From: Paulinella micropora
Lineage: Eukaryota; Cercozoa; Imbricatea; Euglyphida
Length of the DNA stretch: 64,000 nt
Direction of reading: 5' to 3'
Assembly (NCBI GenBank): GCA_009731375.1
Contig: BJOX01000105.1
Location: forward strand, 853,176 to 917,175
The notes beneath the pieces were generated by a model that saw only the letters and a list, made by a program, of their open reading frames with translations, searched no databases and was not told the DNA's origin. The translations under genes were made by a program, and so were the position numbers. Shown here in pieces: positions 23,538-34,100 of the stretch. Within the stretch, counting starts at the first letter, position 1, and every line of letters begins with the position of its first letter.

Positions 23538-23735
23538 ATGCTGAAAATCAATCATGTCAAGGTGAAGCCAGTGAAGAAGGATTGAAACGGAGACAAAAAT
23601 GCCAAGGGTTATAAATTATTCAATGAGCCGTATGCTAATACATTTCTGCTTGCCCGTAAGAAGAGCGGGAAAACGACAGCACTCTTTGAAATACTGAAAC
23701 GGACAACAGACAGAAAAACCAGAAAAAAAGAATGA
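23538..23735 (+). CDS. Packaging ATPase, N-terminal Walker A part (on the opposite strand)
   Basis: ATG at 23538 follows GAATATACACG. After MLKINHVKVKPVKK and a frame change near 23575, the frame reads LFNEPYANTFLLARKKSGKT followed by TALFEILKRTT. GxxxSGKT/KKSGKT is the Walker A loop that binds ATP phosphate in packaging ATPases. The homology appears to end at about 23720, just where the family would continue with the strand seen on the minus strand at about 23030 (LIIASTIHKD). The two parts together make about 286 residues, normal for the family. An inversion of 23036-23720 explains the arrangement. Confidence 0.85.
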
Positions 23736-23901
23736 GTCGTGTGCTTATTGTATAAAGCAAGGAATAGAAACTGGTTTCAAGTGTGTTTTCATAAATAACG
23801 GAAATAATGCTTGTCGTAGTTTTGATGATGCTTTGCCTTTAATGTGTGCCGGCGATAGTTCTTGGTATAAAACAGCACTATATGAATGTTCATTTCTTTG
23901 A
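23719..23901 (+). CDS. Orphan reading-frame fragment with Cys residues
   Basis: A plus frame of about 60 codons reads ESCAYCIKQGIETGFKCVF, then NNGNNACRSFDDALPLMC, and ends at TGA 23899-23901. Its composition looks coding, but there is no start in this frame. It begins just right of the inferred inversion breakpoint, so it may be the 3' part of a rightward gene whose 5' part was moved to about 23040-23080. I recognise no family. Its end overlaps the stop of the convergent membrane protein gene. Confidence 0.4.
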   Translation, partial: PEKKNESCAYCIKQGIETGFKCVFINNGNNACRSFDDALPLMCAGDSSWYKTALYECSFL

Positions 23902-24234
23902 ACTAGAAGGTGATGGAAGGCAAATTCCTATGAGTAAAGTCAAAATTCCGACATAAGTGTTAGCAACCTCACAAGGTAAGTTCTTTTCAGACAGCCTGAC
24001 GATACAAAGGGTTATAATGGCGATGATGATACCCATTTGAAATAAGTATTTAATAAGTCGGCTGTCAGTCGGTCTGTTTTTTATACAACAACAATTCCAG
24101 TTATCTTCCAATTCGTGCTCTACTTTTTTTTCTTCATTCTTCAGTGATAGGTCTAAAACTCTATTTTTCAACTCTGGTGTGAGGTCGCCATCTATTTCTA
24201 TGACTGGCGGTGGTGGTTGTAATCTAGGGGGCAT
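23890..24234 (-). CDS. Two-helix membrane protein
   Basis: An intact ORF of 114 residues. Residues 1-20 are Pro-rich (MPPRLQPPPPVIEIDG), residues 20-62 are charged, and hydrophobic segments at about 64-79 (FQMGIIIAIITLCIV) and 92-107 (YVGILTLLIGICL) should span a membrane. There is a short Ser/Lys tail. The start overlaps the end of the tail-fibre gene by about 10 bp, suggesting co-expression. Small membrane proteins are common in PLVs and virophages and may sit in an internal membrane or help entry or lysis. No specific family is recognised. It is one of the few uninterrupted genes in the element. Confidence 0.65.
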   Translation of the reverse strand: MPPRLQPPPPVIEIDGDLTPELKNRVLDLSLKNEEKKVEHELEDNWNCCCIKNRPTDSRLIKYLFQMGIIIAIITLCIVRLSEKNLPCEVANTYVGILTLLIGICLPSPSSSKK

Positions 24235-27200
24235 TAGGGAAAACGACTGCTCGGATTTCTGCTAATTGGTTTGTTTGGTCTTGTAATATATTAAGTAAAA
24301 GTTTGTTTTCTTTTTCTAAATTAACTACCTTTTCTAATAAATGTTGAAAAGCACTGACCAGTATCGGTATAAAATTTGTATATTCTACTCCTTCAAGGTT
24401 TTCGTATTCTCCCATTTTCATATCCGTAGTCGTGACAAATTCAGGAAATATTTTTTTAACTTCATCAGCAATAAAACCACACTTTTTTCTTTACTTTCAT
24501 CGGATTTCCAATTAATACGAACATCACTTTAATTTCATCAATTTCTCGCAACAATCACCACATTCTAATGATTTAATATCCGCTTTCAGTCTCCTGTCCG
24601 ATGAGTAGCCCCAACCGCCTCCCGGGTTCATATAACAATAAGCACCAAAATGTTCTCTATTTGCAGTTGTAGTACACCAAGTATAAAGTTGTGTGCCACT
24701 ATGACCAAAGAAAGCTCGGTTGCTACCATTCGCCGACCTTAATAAAATCATAGGTTCATTTGCGGTTGAAGCCCTTGTTCCTATTTGAACCGAAGTTGAA
24801 GAACCAGACGAAGGAACAAAAAGACCATTTGAATTCATCTGTGCTCGCCATGTCGTCCCCGTTGTTTGAAAGTGTATGTCGCCCCACTCTCTAATAAACA
24901 TTTCGTTTGTGTTTCTTCTACAAAACACGCCGTGGTTATCGTCAAGCCACCTTGTCCCGCAGGTTGCTGTCGTGCCGTCCGGAAAGTAAATTTGCGAGCC
25001 TGAATTACTCATTGTGATACTTTGAGCCGAACTAATACCAGCATTTGCGGTTATTAAACTACTTGCGGTTATTGCTCCTGTTGTTGTTATCACCCCCGCA
25101 TTGTTTATGTTTATTGCCTCACTAAATGCTATGGTTCCAGCCAGTGCTACTCCCGATGTGTAGTTAAAAGCGAGTTTATAATTAATTTTGTATATTTGAA
25201 ACTTTGAGCCTGGGTCGCTTGATTTCCAGCCAACCCCGTCATAATAACTATCAAAACTTAAAGCAATATTGTCTTGCCCCCAGTTTGATTGTTGAAATAC
25301 GGGATAAACGGATGTATTTACAAATGCTTGTATATGCGGTCCGTTCATATTATTGTTGGTTCCATATAATTCTAAACCTCCTGTCGCACCTGTTCCTTTT
25401 GAATTCCTACCTACTATACACGGGACACCTAATGAAGTTGCTAATATTCCGCTAAATTCTTTTGTTCCTGCTATTGTTTGGTTTCCTGTTAATTTCACAT
25501 TCTGCCCGTCTAATGTATCTACATAACCTTTTGTCGCCCCGTCTGTTGATGCTGATGGAGTGGCTAAGTTTGTTATGTTTTGGCTTTTCATATCAACTCC
25601 CGCATTAGCCGTTATCAATCCGCTGGCAGTTAATGTGGTTCCTGTTAATCCCGCACTAGCAGTTATTAAGCCACTTGCTGATATTGCTCCGCTTGTTGTT
25701 AATGTGTCGCTCGTCATATTTCTAATCAATGTTATGTCATAATTAAATGTCTCATAATCAAAATACAGACTGGCGATACGGACTTGGTTTCTAAATGAAG
25801 TTCCTCCACTTCCTGCTTTGTTAGCGACGAATATGATATATCTAGCAGAAGCATTTCAAGCGGGTGTATATGTTTTAGTTGTTTGTGAAGCCCAAGCCTC
25901 GCCGCTCCTGCTGTCCCATAATGTGAATGTAATGTTGTCAGTGCTTACTCCCACATACCAATGCTCGGTGTCGTTTCAATGTAATTAGGAGACGAAGACC
26001 TGACATAATATGTTTCATCCTGTATATGGCTCCCAAATCTATTTTTATGTGTTCGCCCGTGTATGCTGTTCCTGAAAATGTATTCGTGTTTGGTTGAACT
26101 CTTGAATAAACTCCTGTCGTGTTGTTGTAGTGTGCGTTGCTATACCAATAATTTTTCTGGTCTGCATTAAAAGCCTGATATGCTGGATCGTATTCAGTAG
26201 AAGCAGAAGCAACGAAACCAGCAGCATTGTTGGTTGTCATCTTCTGAGGACCTGAATATATAACAAAAGTCGAAGCACCCATTTTAACATCGCCCGACAT
26301 CGTCCCACCCGTTAATGAATGTTAATGAAAGGAAAGCCAATGACCCAGTTGAATTTACCCAGTTTGTTCCATTATATGTTAATAATTGACCATTCGCTGG
26401 TGTCGTTATTACTACATCACTCAAAGCATCTATTGATTTATTGCCTAGCCGTGTATCAAAGTCTGTATTCGCCCTTGCTGCGGTATAGTATAGATTAGTC
26501 CCCTCTTTTAAGTCCGCAGTTGATTTAGCTGTCAGTCTCGTGTCAAAGTCTGTATTGGCTCTTGCTGTCGTATATAAATTTGTTCCCTCTTTTAAGTCCG
26601 CAGTTGATTTAGCTGTGAGCTGTGTATCAAGTCTGTATTCGCCCTTGCTGTGGTATAATATAGATTAGTCCCCTCTTTTAAGTCCGCAGTTGATTTAGCT
26701 GTGAGCCGTGTGTCAAACCTTCCATCAGTATAATATAAATTAGTTCCCTCTTTTAAGTCGGCTGTTGATTTAGCTGTGAGCCGTGTATCAAAGTCTGTAT
26801 TCGCCCTTGCTGTGGTATAGTATAGATTGGTTCCCTCTTTTAAGTCCGCAGTTGATTTAGCTGTGAGTCTTGTATCAAAGTCTGTATTGGCTCTTGCTGT
26901 CGTATAATATAAATTAGTTCCCTCTTTTAAGTCTGCTGTCGTTTTGTTAGAAAATCTTATATCAAATCGCCCGTCAGTATAGTATAAATTGGTGTTTAAG
27001 TCTGCGGTTGATTTAGCTGTCAAATCTTGCATTCGTATGATAAAGGTTTGTTCCCTCTGCTAAGTTGGTGGTTGACTTAGTTGTGAGCCGTGTGTTGAAA
27101 GCATCATCAAATGTCGCAGTGGTTATGATTGAAGAAACCGATATCGTGTTTAGTAAATTTACTCCTGTTATATTCAAATAACCACCCATATTAATGTTGC

Positions 27201-27717
27201 CGAATTCATCAACATTTATCGGAAATGTTTTATTTACCCAGTTTATTGAATTATATGTGAGATAACTATTCATCGCTATTGGTGCGGTTATGACAGAAAG
27301 TGTATCAATTGAACCGAGGGCGGTATTCCTTCATTTACCATCTACATCATTGCATGTTAAGTATTTACCAACCGCTGGTGCGGATATGTTTGTGTCTATC
27401 AAATTGTATAAACTGGTTTGGTGCGGATTCGAAGTATTGCTTCTGTGTTGAGTTGAGGCTTTGACTTCGTCGTTGTCCCTTACTCGTTGCTCTGTATATT
27501 ATAAATTTTTTCCTTCTTTGATGTCTGATGTTGATTTGGTAGATAACCTTGTATCAAATCGCAAATCAGTATAGTAGAGGTTCAACGGGTTGTCATCTTC
27601 TGGCACTCTGTCTGTGTTTAAGCCCACTATGTTGGTATTGGTTAGGTCAAGGTTGGTGAATGAAAGGGTATCTGTCGCGATTTCAGACAAGCAGAGTAAT
27701 GATTTATATTGACTCAT
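24224..27717 (-). CDS. Giant tail-fibre-like protein with S74 chaperone domain (several frameshifts)
   Basis: Read leftward from ATG 27715-27717 (MSQYKSLLCLSEIATD, after GTATATA) to 24224, about 1160 residues. The N-terminal half holds about seven repeats of about 29 residues of the type ADLKEGTNLYYTTARANTDF (26450-27270). The middle is collagen-free, Gly/Ser/Thr-rich with ITASGLITANAG-type repeats. Near 24560 comes GWGYSSDRRLKADIKSLE and near 24420 EYENLEGVEYTNFIPILVSA plus a coiled coil. The 'SDRRLKxxI...Y..L....I..E.' pattern is the Peptidase_S74 intramolecular chaperone, which trimerises fibres and then cuts itself off. The catalytic Ser (SDRRLK) is present. Frame changes occur near 24530, 25740-25930, 26320, 26635, 27020 and 27300-27490. 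The probable role is a receptor-binding fibre. Confidence 0.85.
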
Positions 27718-27872
27718 TATATACAAAGATTTTGAAAAATCTTTTAGCAAAATCTTTTTTGTGAAAATTTTTAGAAAAAAGTTTCAATGTAATAATTATT
27801 TTAATTTTTTTTTGTTAAATTATACTAACAAAAAATACAATCATCTCGTGTAATATCATTCGTGGGTAAACA

Positions 27873-28338
27873 ATGCCGTCAAAAGAGACTTCAAAAGAAA
27901 ACTGGAAGAAAGCAGTTCAAGCAAACAGAGCAAATGCTGAACGTAGAAAGGACGAGCCCGTGAAAGGCTTCGTAAAAAAGGAGAATTAAAAGAAGCATCA
28001 GTGGAAGAACTTATTGAGACAGATGCTGAAGTTGGTGTTGCGAAAGAAATACTTAAAAATCCTGAGATTGAAGATGAATCAAGAGCGATAGCGAAATTGA
28101 TATGTCTGAGGTTATTGCAAATCATATGCTTAGAAAAAGAAAGCACCACAGCCCAAGAAGCCTGAGAATGACAGCGAAGAAGAAGAAGAAAGTGAGAGTG
28201 AAGAAAGCGAGGATTATGAAACAACAGGCGGAAAACAGCGAGGTGGTAAAAAACGAAGTGAAAAAATATCAGTTAATGTATATAACAATACACCAAAGAA
28301 TAAAGAAAAAAGTAGAGAAGCTGAAAAGATATTTTTGA
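27873..28338 (+). CDS. Basic, charged coiled-coil-like PLV protein (frameshifted)
   Basis: ATG at 27873 opens MPSKETSKENWKKAVQANRA and soon stops. Shifted frames continue through an E-rich part (VEELIETDAEVGVAKEIL, 27990-28060) and a K-rich end (AKKKKKVRVKKARIMKQQ, to 28338). About 155 residues in total, with an acidic middle and a strongly basic C-terminus, which suggests a DNA-binding or core protein. No named family. It is transcribed rightward, diverging from the tail-fibre gene across a 155-bp gap. Confidence 0.55.
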
Positions 28339-28585
28339 AATTCTAATGATATTTTGTTCTGACTGCCGTCATCACAGTATCGCTTCGCGATAGTTCGCCC
28401 TTCGGGCAGAACAAACATCGACTGATGTTAAATTAAAATTAAAATAAAAAACGATGTTTTAGAATATAAACGTAGTGTTATAGCAAAAATCATTCGTGAT
28501 TTTTTTATAAGCGAGAGTGCGTAGCACGACAATATCAAAGATATTGCTTACGCTCTTCGAGCAGTAAAGCGCAATTCTAAATATC
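28338..28585. terminator. Intergenic region with stem-loops
   Basis: Contains three potential hairpins: ATCGCTTCGCGAT (about 28379), GCCCTTCGGGC (about 28398), and AAAAATCATTCGTGATTTTTTT (about 28483). The last has close relatives at about 23108 and 35472. Placed after the basic-protein gene and before the integrase. A role in transcript 3' ends is inferred. Confidence 0.5.
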
Positions 28586-29553
28586 ATGGACCACAAACAC
28601 ACAACTAGTAATATTAATGCACAGGATAAGGATACACAACTAGAAAATACTCCGCGAGGCGAACCAACAGAGGAAGAACGGACAAACACTGCTCAAGAAT
28701 TATTTCGTCAGACTAAGCCAAGGACTAGAGGGACTACAATATGGGCTGATAAGGTATTAGATATGGTTAATATCGATTTAATGGATATGAGTAAGGTTGC
28801 TACAAACCCTTATTTGGATTGATATTCATAGTCGTTATGCTTATGCAATACCTGGACAAATTTTCAACCACAGTTTTAGATGCACTCAAGAAATTACCGA
28901 AAGCCGAAAGCATGCATATCGGACAATAGTGGGGAGTTTAAAGGTGCCGTTGGTGAGTGGATGAGAAATAATGGAATTGAACAATTTATGATTGCAGTTG
29001 GCGACCATAATTTGTTAGGTATTGTTGATATATATGTTAGAACACTAAGAGAAAGATTACACGTATTATGAGCTTTTAATCGTAATTTCGATTGGATAAG
29101 TTATATTGAAGATGTTGTTTATTATTATAACAAGAAAGAACATTCAGCGATAAAGGCTGCACCAATTGAAGTATTTAAAGGAAATGATATTAGCCAACAA
29201 CATAGATATGTTGATAAATATTATTTGGTTTCAAAGAGGGAGACAGAGTTAGAAAATTAAACAAGAAACACATTCTAGAAAAGGGAGGAAAGACATGGAG
29301 CAAGCAAATCTACACCGTCAAAGCCCGTAAGGGATACCGGATTGTATTAACAAATGATGATATTGTTCCACCACGACATTTATTAAAGACAGAGGCAACT
29401 AACGAACCGGAAGAGACAGATATTAATAAAGAACTGAAACAACTAACAAAAGAAAAACAAATAAAGCATTTACTTAAACGGGAGGAAATAGACCAATCAA
29501 ATGTCCGCACTGGAACACGCGAAAGGAAAAAGAAAGTCATTCTCGACTTATAG
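28586..29553 (+). CDS. INT: rve-type (DDE) integrase of the PLV (disrupted)
   Basis: ATG at 28586 (MDHKHTTSNINAQDKD). The catalytic core shows the first Asp in NIDLMDMSKVA (about 28770), the second in ISDNSGEFKG (about 28925), and the third position in HNLLGIVDIYVRTLRERL (about 29010-29060), where an Asp stands at the usual Glu. It continues with YYYNKKEHSAIKAAPIEVF, and then a C-terminal small beta domain with RKLNKKHILEKGGKTWSKQI. Retroviral-like integrases cut and join viral DNA ends into the host, which accounts for the TIRs and the 6-bp duplication. Frame changes occur near 28820, 28870, 29070 and 29230. About 320 residues. Its end overlaps the stop of the convergent gene by about 17 bp. 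Confidence 0.88.
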
Positions 29554-30020
29554 CCGCCTTTGTGTAGAAAGGAAACCCTTTCTTTTTGATATAATAACCT
29601 TTCGAAGCAGACCAAGATATGAAGACCCTTATTGCCCCGTCGTCTCCAAGCGCAACATAACTATTAAGGTCTGGTTTCCCAGGGCCCCCCATCAAAACTG
29701 CTTCTTTGAAATCAGGTTTTTTCTTCTCAGCCACTTGGTCTGGCTCATCGTACTTGTCAGAAATCTTAACCCAATTTCTCTTTCCAATACTTTTCTGGCT
29801 CATCCTCCTTCATGACTCCCAACTTCTCAAAAGGACTAGTATTTTTTACTTTGCGCACCTCAGCCTTAGCGACTGGGTCTTCGTGCAATGGATGCTTGGA
29901 GTCAGGGGTGGTAGGCGCCTCGGCAGGAACTTCAGTAGGCGCATCAGTCGGCACATTAGCCTCCGGCACTTGAACCTCCGCCTCAGTCGGCTTGGAAGGA
30001 GACTTCTTCTTGGGATGCAT
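29537..30020 (-). CDS. Hypothetical PLV protein with Pro/Ala-rich start (frameshifted)
   Basis: ATG at 30018-30020 (MHPKKKSPSKPTEAEVQ). The first 50 residues are rich in Pro, Ala, Thr and Glu. They are followed by EDEPEKYWK, where a frame change near 29785 leads into RNWVKISDKYDEPDQVAEKK and GGPGKPDLNSYVALGDDGAI. The total is about 160 residues, a disordered N-terminus with a compact C-terminal part. I do not recognise a family. Confidence 0.55.
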
Positions 30021-30138
30021 CGAACCTGCCCCACACCAAAAAGCACAAAAAAAAATGTGTGGGCAGTGCCTTGAAGCCGTTTTTTTATGTTTTCGTAAAT
30101 AAATAATTTCCTAAATAAATAATTATTTTTGAAGATAG

Positions 30139-30723
30139 TCAAGTAATAAGTGTGCTTTTATGTTGTAGCGAAATGTGTGCATGTTCATTCATGAGAAGTG
30201 AGCAGGTAGGCAGACAGCACAGATCACACAACCATTTTGACTCCACTCTCCCTTCACTAACATACAATTTATACTTAACTATCACTTTATCAAATGTATC
30301 ACCTTTTTCAATCAAATTACGTGCAAAATTTTCCTCTTGGCGAGACATTGGAAATTTATTTTTTTCTAACCATTTTTCCAAAAATGCGATTTCTTTCTTA
30401 GTCTCTTTTTCCTTTCTAAGTCTCTGCCTCTTAACTTTTCTCTCCTCTTCCATTCGTCTTTTGTCTTCTTTTAGTTCCTCATCTCTCTGATAAACTGCTT
30501 CCAGTCTTGATTCAACATCGTAAAGTTCTCGTTTCAATAATCTTGTTTTTTTTGGACAAGCTTTTTTTCTTAGTTTCCAAATATATTTTGTCAGAAATAA
30601 TTTTTTGTTGCTCTTGTCAGAATAATAATCAATCCAATTATTTTCTTCTCTTTCTATTTCTAACTCACTTTCGCTTGAAATTTCATTAGCATCTTTAGCT
30701 TCATAATCAATAAAATCGCTCAT
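30139..30723 (-). CDS. Acidic/coiled-coil protein of unknown function
   Basis: The chosen start is ATG at 30721-30723 (MSDFIDYEAKDANEISSES), since the 11 codons upstream look non-coding. It opens with an acidic patch, then a basic helix-rich part and a long charged coiled coil (about residues 70-130, rich in E, K and R). The end is cysteine-containing (KWLCDLCCLPTCSLLM), and its last residues may be out of the original frame. About 194 residues, the longest uninterrupted frame after those in the fibre and polymerase. No family recognised. Confidence 0.6.
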   Translation of the reverse strand: MSDFIDYEAKDANEISSESELEIEREENNWIDYYSDKSNKKLFLTKYIWKLRKKACPKKTRLLKRELYDVESRLEAVYQRDEELKEDKRRMEEERKVKRQRLRKEKETKKEIAFLEKWLEKNKFPMSRQEENFARNLIEKGDTFDKVIVKYKLYVSEGRVESKWLCDLCCLPTCSLLMNEHAHISLQHKSTLIT

Positions 30724-30756
30724 CTCTTCAAGAAGAACTGCGAGAAAGTAGGCCAA

Positions 30757-31121
30757 AACTGCGAAAACGTAGAAATGTTTCTGTGTTTTCGCATTTTCTC
30801 AGAAAAACCATGTGATGACATTATGCATTGACTGAGGAAAAAAACACAACACAAAAAATTTATTTGTCCTCTGTCAAGGTGATGTGTGGCGTAAATCAGT
30901 ATGTCGGTGGTGTTGCCCGTCATTGTCGGCGGTTCAACTCTCACCGCTTACTCTTAATTATTCCATATGTCGCTTTGCCTTTTTTTCTTTTTTTCTTTTT
31001 TTTGTAAATTCCTTTTTTTGATATTTGTTTCAGACACGTCTTCAACAAACATCCCTTTTTTGTTTTGCTTTACTTGCTATCGATGTTTTATGAAGGCACG
31101 AAGTGCATGAATAAAATATCA
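30757..31121. other. Intergenic region with a stem-loop
   Basis: About 365 bases without a gene. GCGAAAAC at about 30757 pairs with GTTTTCGC at about 30783 to form a stem with a 14-16 base loop. A tRNA-like A/B-box resemblance at about 30885-30950 does not fold properly (see rejected items). Confidence 0.5.
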
Positions 31122-34100
31122 TTAATAGCCGTATGGTAATGTTGTAATCTGGTTTTCTTTTAGTGGTTGTATTACTCTTTTTGTGTAAGTAAATGAAAAT
31201 ATCTTTTGTATGTGCTCAGACGAAATTGTTTTAGTCTTTTTGTTTCTCGTTATTTTGCTGTTTGTGTGTGTATGGTAAAATTTCCATCCTCTCCCACATT
31301 CTTTGCTATACACTTTTCTCCCTTTGTTTCAAGTAAGTCCTCTAATTCTTCATATGCCTTCTTAGATAGTTCTGTGTCTTGTACTTGTAATCCATTACTT
31401 ACAATACTAAACATATTTACTAAGTTCAATTTCTTAAAAGTCTCGTAATTCATTGAGAAGCCCTTTAATTTCATTTTTGTAGTTCCGTCTAGTATGTAGC
31501 CGTAGGATTTAGGACCTGCTCCAACAAATGTGGTTATCTTTCTACTTATCTTTGTCTTTTTATCTATCAATTCGTCTGTCCATTGCCCCAATAAATCTCC
31601 TGTCGGTATTGTTGTCTGTCCTTCTTTTTCATATACAGAATAAATCACACTATCTGTGTCGTGGTATAATACTCTATTACCTAATCTGTCCATCATATCA
31701 TACAATCTCATCTGTGCGTGTGCTGTAGTAAATAGTGCTACACAGATATTTGTATTGTAGGGGTCTGATACTTTTCTGGGTGTAGGTTGTAAGATAGTTC
31801 TAAGAATTCTTTGTTTATCACATTGATTGATACTTCATTTATCTTTTTGTCGTTTAGTATTTTGTATAGTTCTGCTTCTGTGTCTTGTTGTTTTGTTGTC
31901 CAGTGAGTTTAGACAAAGTTTTGCCACAGCCCTTCTACCTTCATTCTTTTCAATCTTGCTTTTATCTAATTTAATTTTCATCTTTTCTTCATAGTCCTTA
32001 ATGTAGTTGTCTTTGTCTTCTTCTGTTATGACATTTGAAGGATAGCCACTTGATTCCTGTTTCACTCTTAGAAATGTCTTAATATATTTTTTGAATAGTT
32101 CAGTTGTCTGTTCATTCCAATGCCATAAGTCATAAGTTTTAATAAGTCTATAGCCTTTTTGGATTGCTTTGTAAATAAGTGGTGTTGCCCATGTGCCTGT
32201 CAGTATTCTGTCCTCGTCAGTGTGCTGACATTTATCCTGTAAGCCTTCCTTACCACATTTATTACATAGATAATACATCATCTTTCCTCTATCTTGACAT
32301 GGAAGGACTGGGTGAATTAGTCCTCTAGGTGGCAGTGTTTTTATTTTTGCTATGCCGAATGCTGTTTTATTATTCAACATATCATATGCTTCTTTTCCTC
32401 TTCTTGCTTGGTGGTGTTTCACAGGATAGGGGTCATAGTACATAACCGTCGGATAGAGAGAGCAAACATCTATGTACTTAGCATACTGATACTCGCTCAT
32501 TGACTTCCAGTATAGAGACAGAGCATTCACTCTTCCACCAAACATAGCATGTCGTGGATTGATTGTTTCTTGCTCCATTAATGTCTCTTCTATTGTGCCT
32601 TTGAATTCTTCCTTTGTTCTTATCCTATTCCATTGACACCCCCATACCGTTATTCATTGACTAACTTCAGGATGCTGACATATTAATTTTCTCGTAGTTT
32701 AGTTTCCTTGTATAGTTGTCCAAATGTTTTATTAACAGACCTTTCTCTATTCAGTTCATTTCCATTAAAACACTCAGGACACCCGTGCCAATAACAACCA
32801 TGGAACTCATATGCAGTTTTTTGTTTTCTCGTCATATCCGTCTAAGTATGCTTTCACACCTTTCGGTAAGTTTAGTATTTTTTCTTTACCATTTAGACCA
32901 TGTTGAAATTTGGCATTGTCCTTTTTTTCTCGGTATGCTAACCATTCTACACACATACGACTTGTTTTTGCTTTGTCTGTTCTGTTTGATGATATGACTG
33001 CTATGCTGTCCTCAGGCATGTAGTTTGCTTTGAATAGAGCCATAGGCGATTGTTGTGTATTGAAATGGATCTATACCAAACTCCATAAATTGCTTCCTAA
33101 ACTCAATACACCCCCGCCTTAGTATATCTACATCACTATGACAATATTCAATCATTTCTTTATTGAAATCAAATACTTTGCTTCTTTGCTCACCTACCAT
33201 TTTAGGAAATCCTCTCTTTTCTTCTTTGAGAATGAATTATAGCAGTAGTCATCTTTGTCTGGCATTTTTCCTATGTATGATTGGTTGTCTGTTTTATTGA
33301 AAAAGTGAGGAAAATATCCTTTCTTTAATTCAGTAAGTCCAAATGTATCAGGAAAGTCAGATAGAGGCATAGTAAGGAAAGATAGACTATCTATAAATCT
33401 AATCTGTTCTTTTCCATTACCAATAGACATCATCATTATTTTCCACCTTCATAGATTACAAATGGAGTTATGCCTTTTTCAATCAACCATTTCAGCACAA
33501 ATTGACAATCATACCCCCGCGCATTATGTGCTATGAATGTATAACCCTTATGTTTTACACCCAACGCCCACTCGCAGAATTGTTCAATGTTTTTATGAAT
33601 GATTGGTGTGCTGTCGGAGGGGGTTTCACCCCTACCATACCCCCACCTTTTTTGCCAAGGGTTTGGAAAGGGGCGGGGCCCCTTCCATCAAAATATTGAC
33701 TTTCTGAATGATTGATAATATGTATTCCTGTCTCTTGATTTGATTCAAAATCAAAGAATACATATTTTGTTGATGGTGCGTGTATTACTTTTTTCTTTAT
33801 CTCACATTGGTGCCATAAACGTTTTAGTTCTTTGCAGTTCCTACATTTTTCATATCCGCATTTATGTTCTCCTTTGTACGTCTTAGCACACGAGATACAT
33901 TTTTTCTTTACATCACACAACTTATTTTGTTTATGATTGTTGAAACATTCATCATTAGGAAACTTTCTATTACACTCATTGCACGTTTTCCATTTTGAAA
34001 TATTGTCATATCCTTTACATCCTTCGGTTAGACATATATTACATTTGAATTCACATGCGTGATTATGTTCATATCCCTTTATACACTTCTCGCAGAAGTT

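Noticed and set aside
23719-23901. Capsid maturation (adenain-like) protease
   Set aside because: The fragment has cysteines and a short GDSSWYKTALYE stretch, but no His...Asn/Asp...Cys arrangement of that family is visible.
30885-30955. tRNA-like sequence with a TGGCGTAAATC A-box-like stretch and GGTTCAACTCT B-box-like stretch, about 41 bases apart
   Set aside because: No 5-bp T-stem can be formed, and acceptor pairing needs a 2-base bulge. Not reported as a tRNA gene; it could be a remnant.
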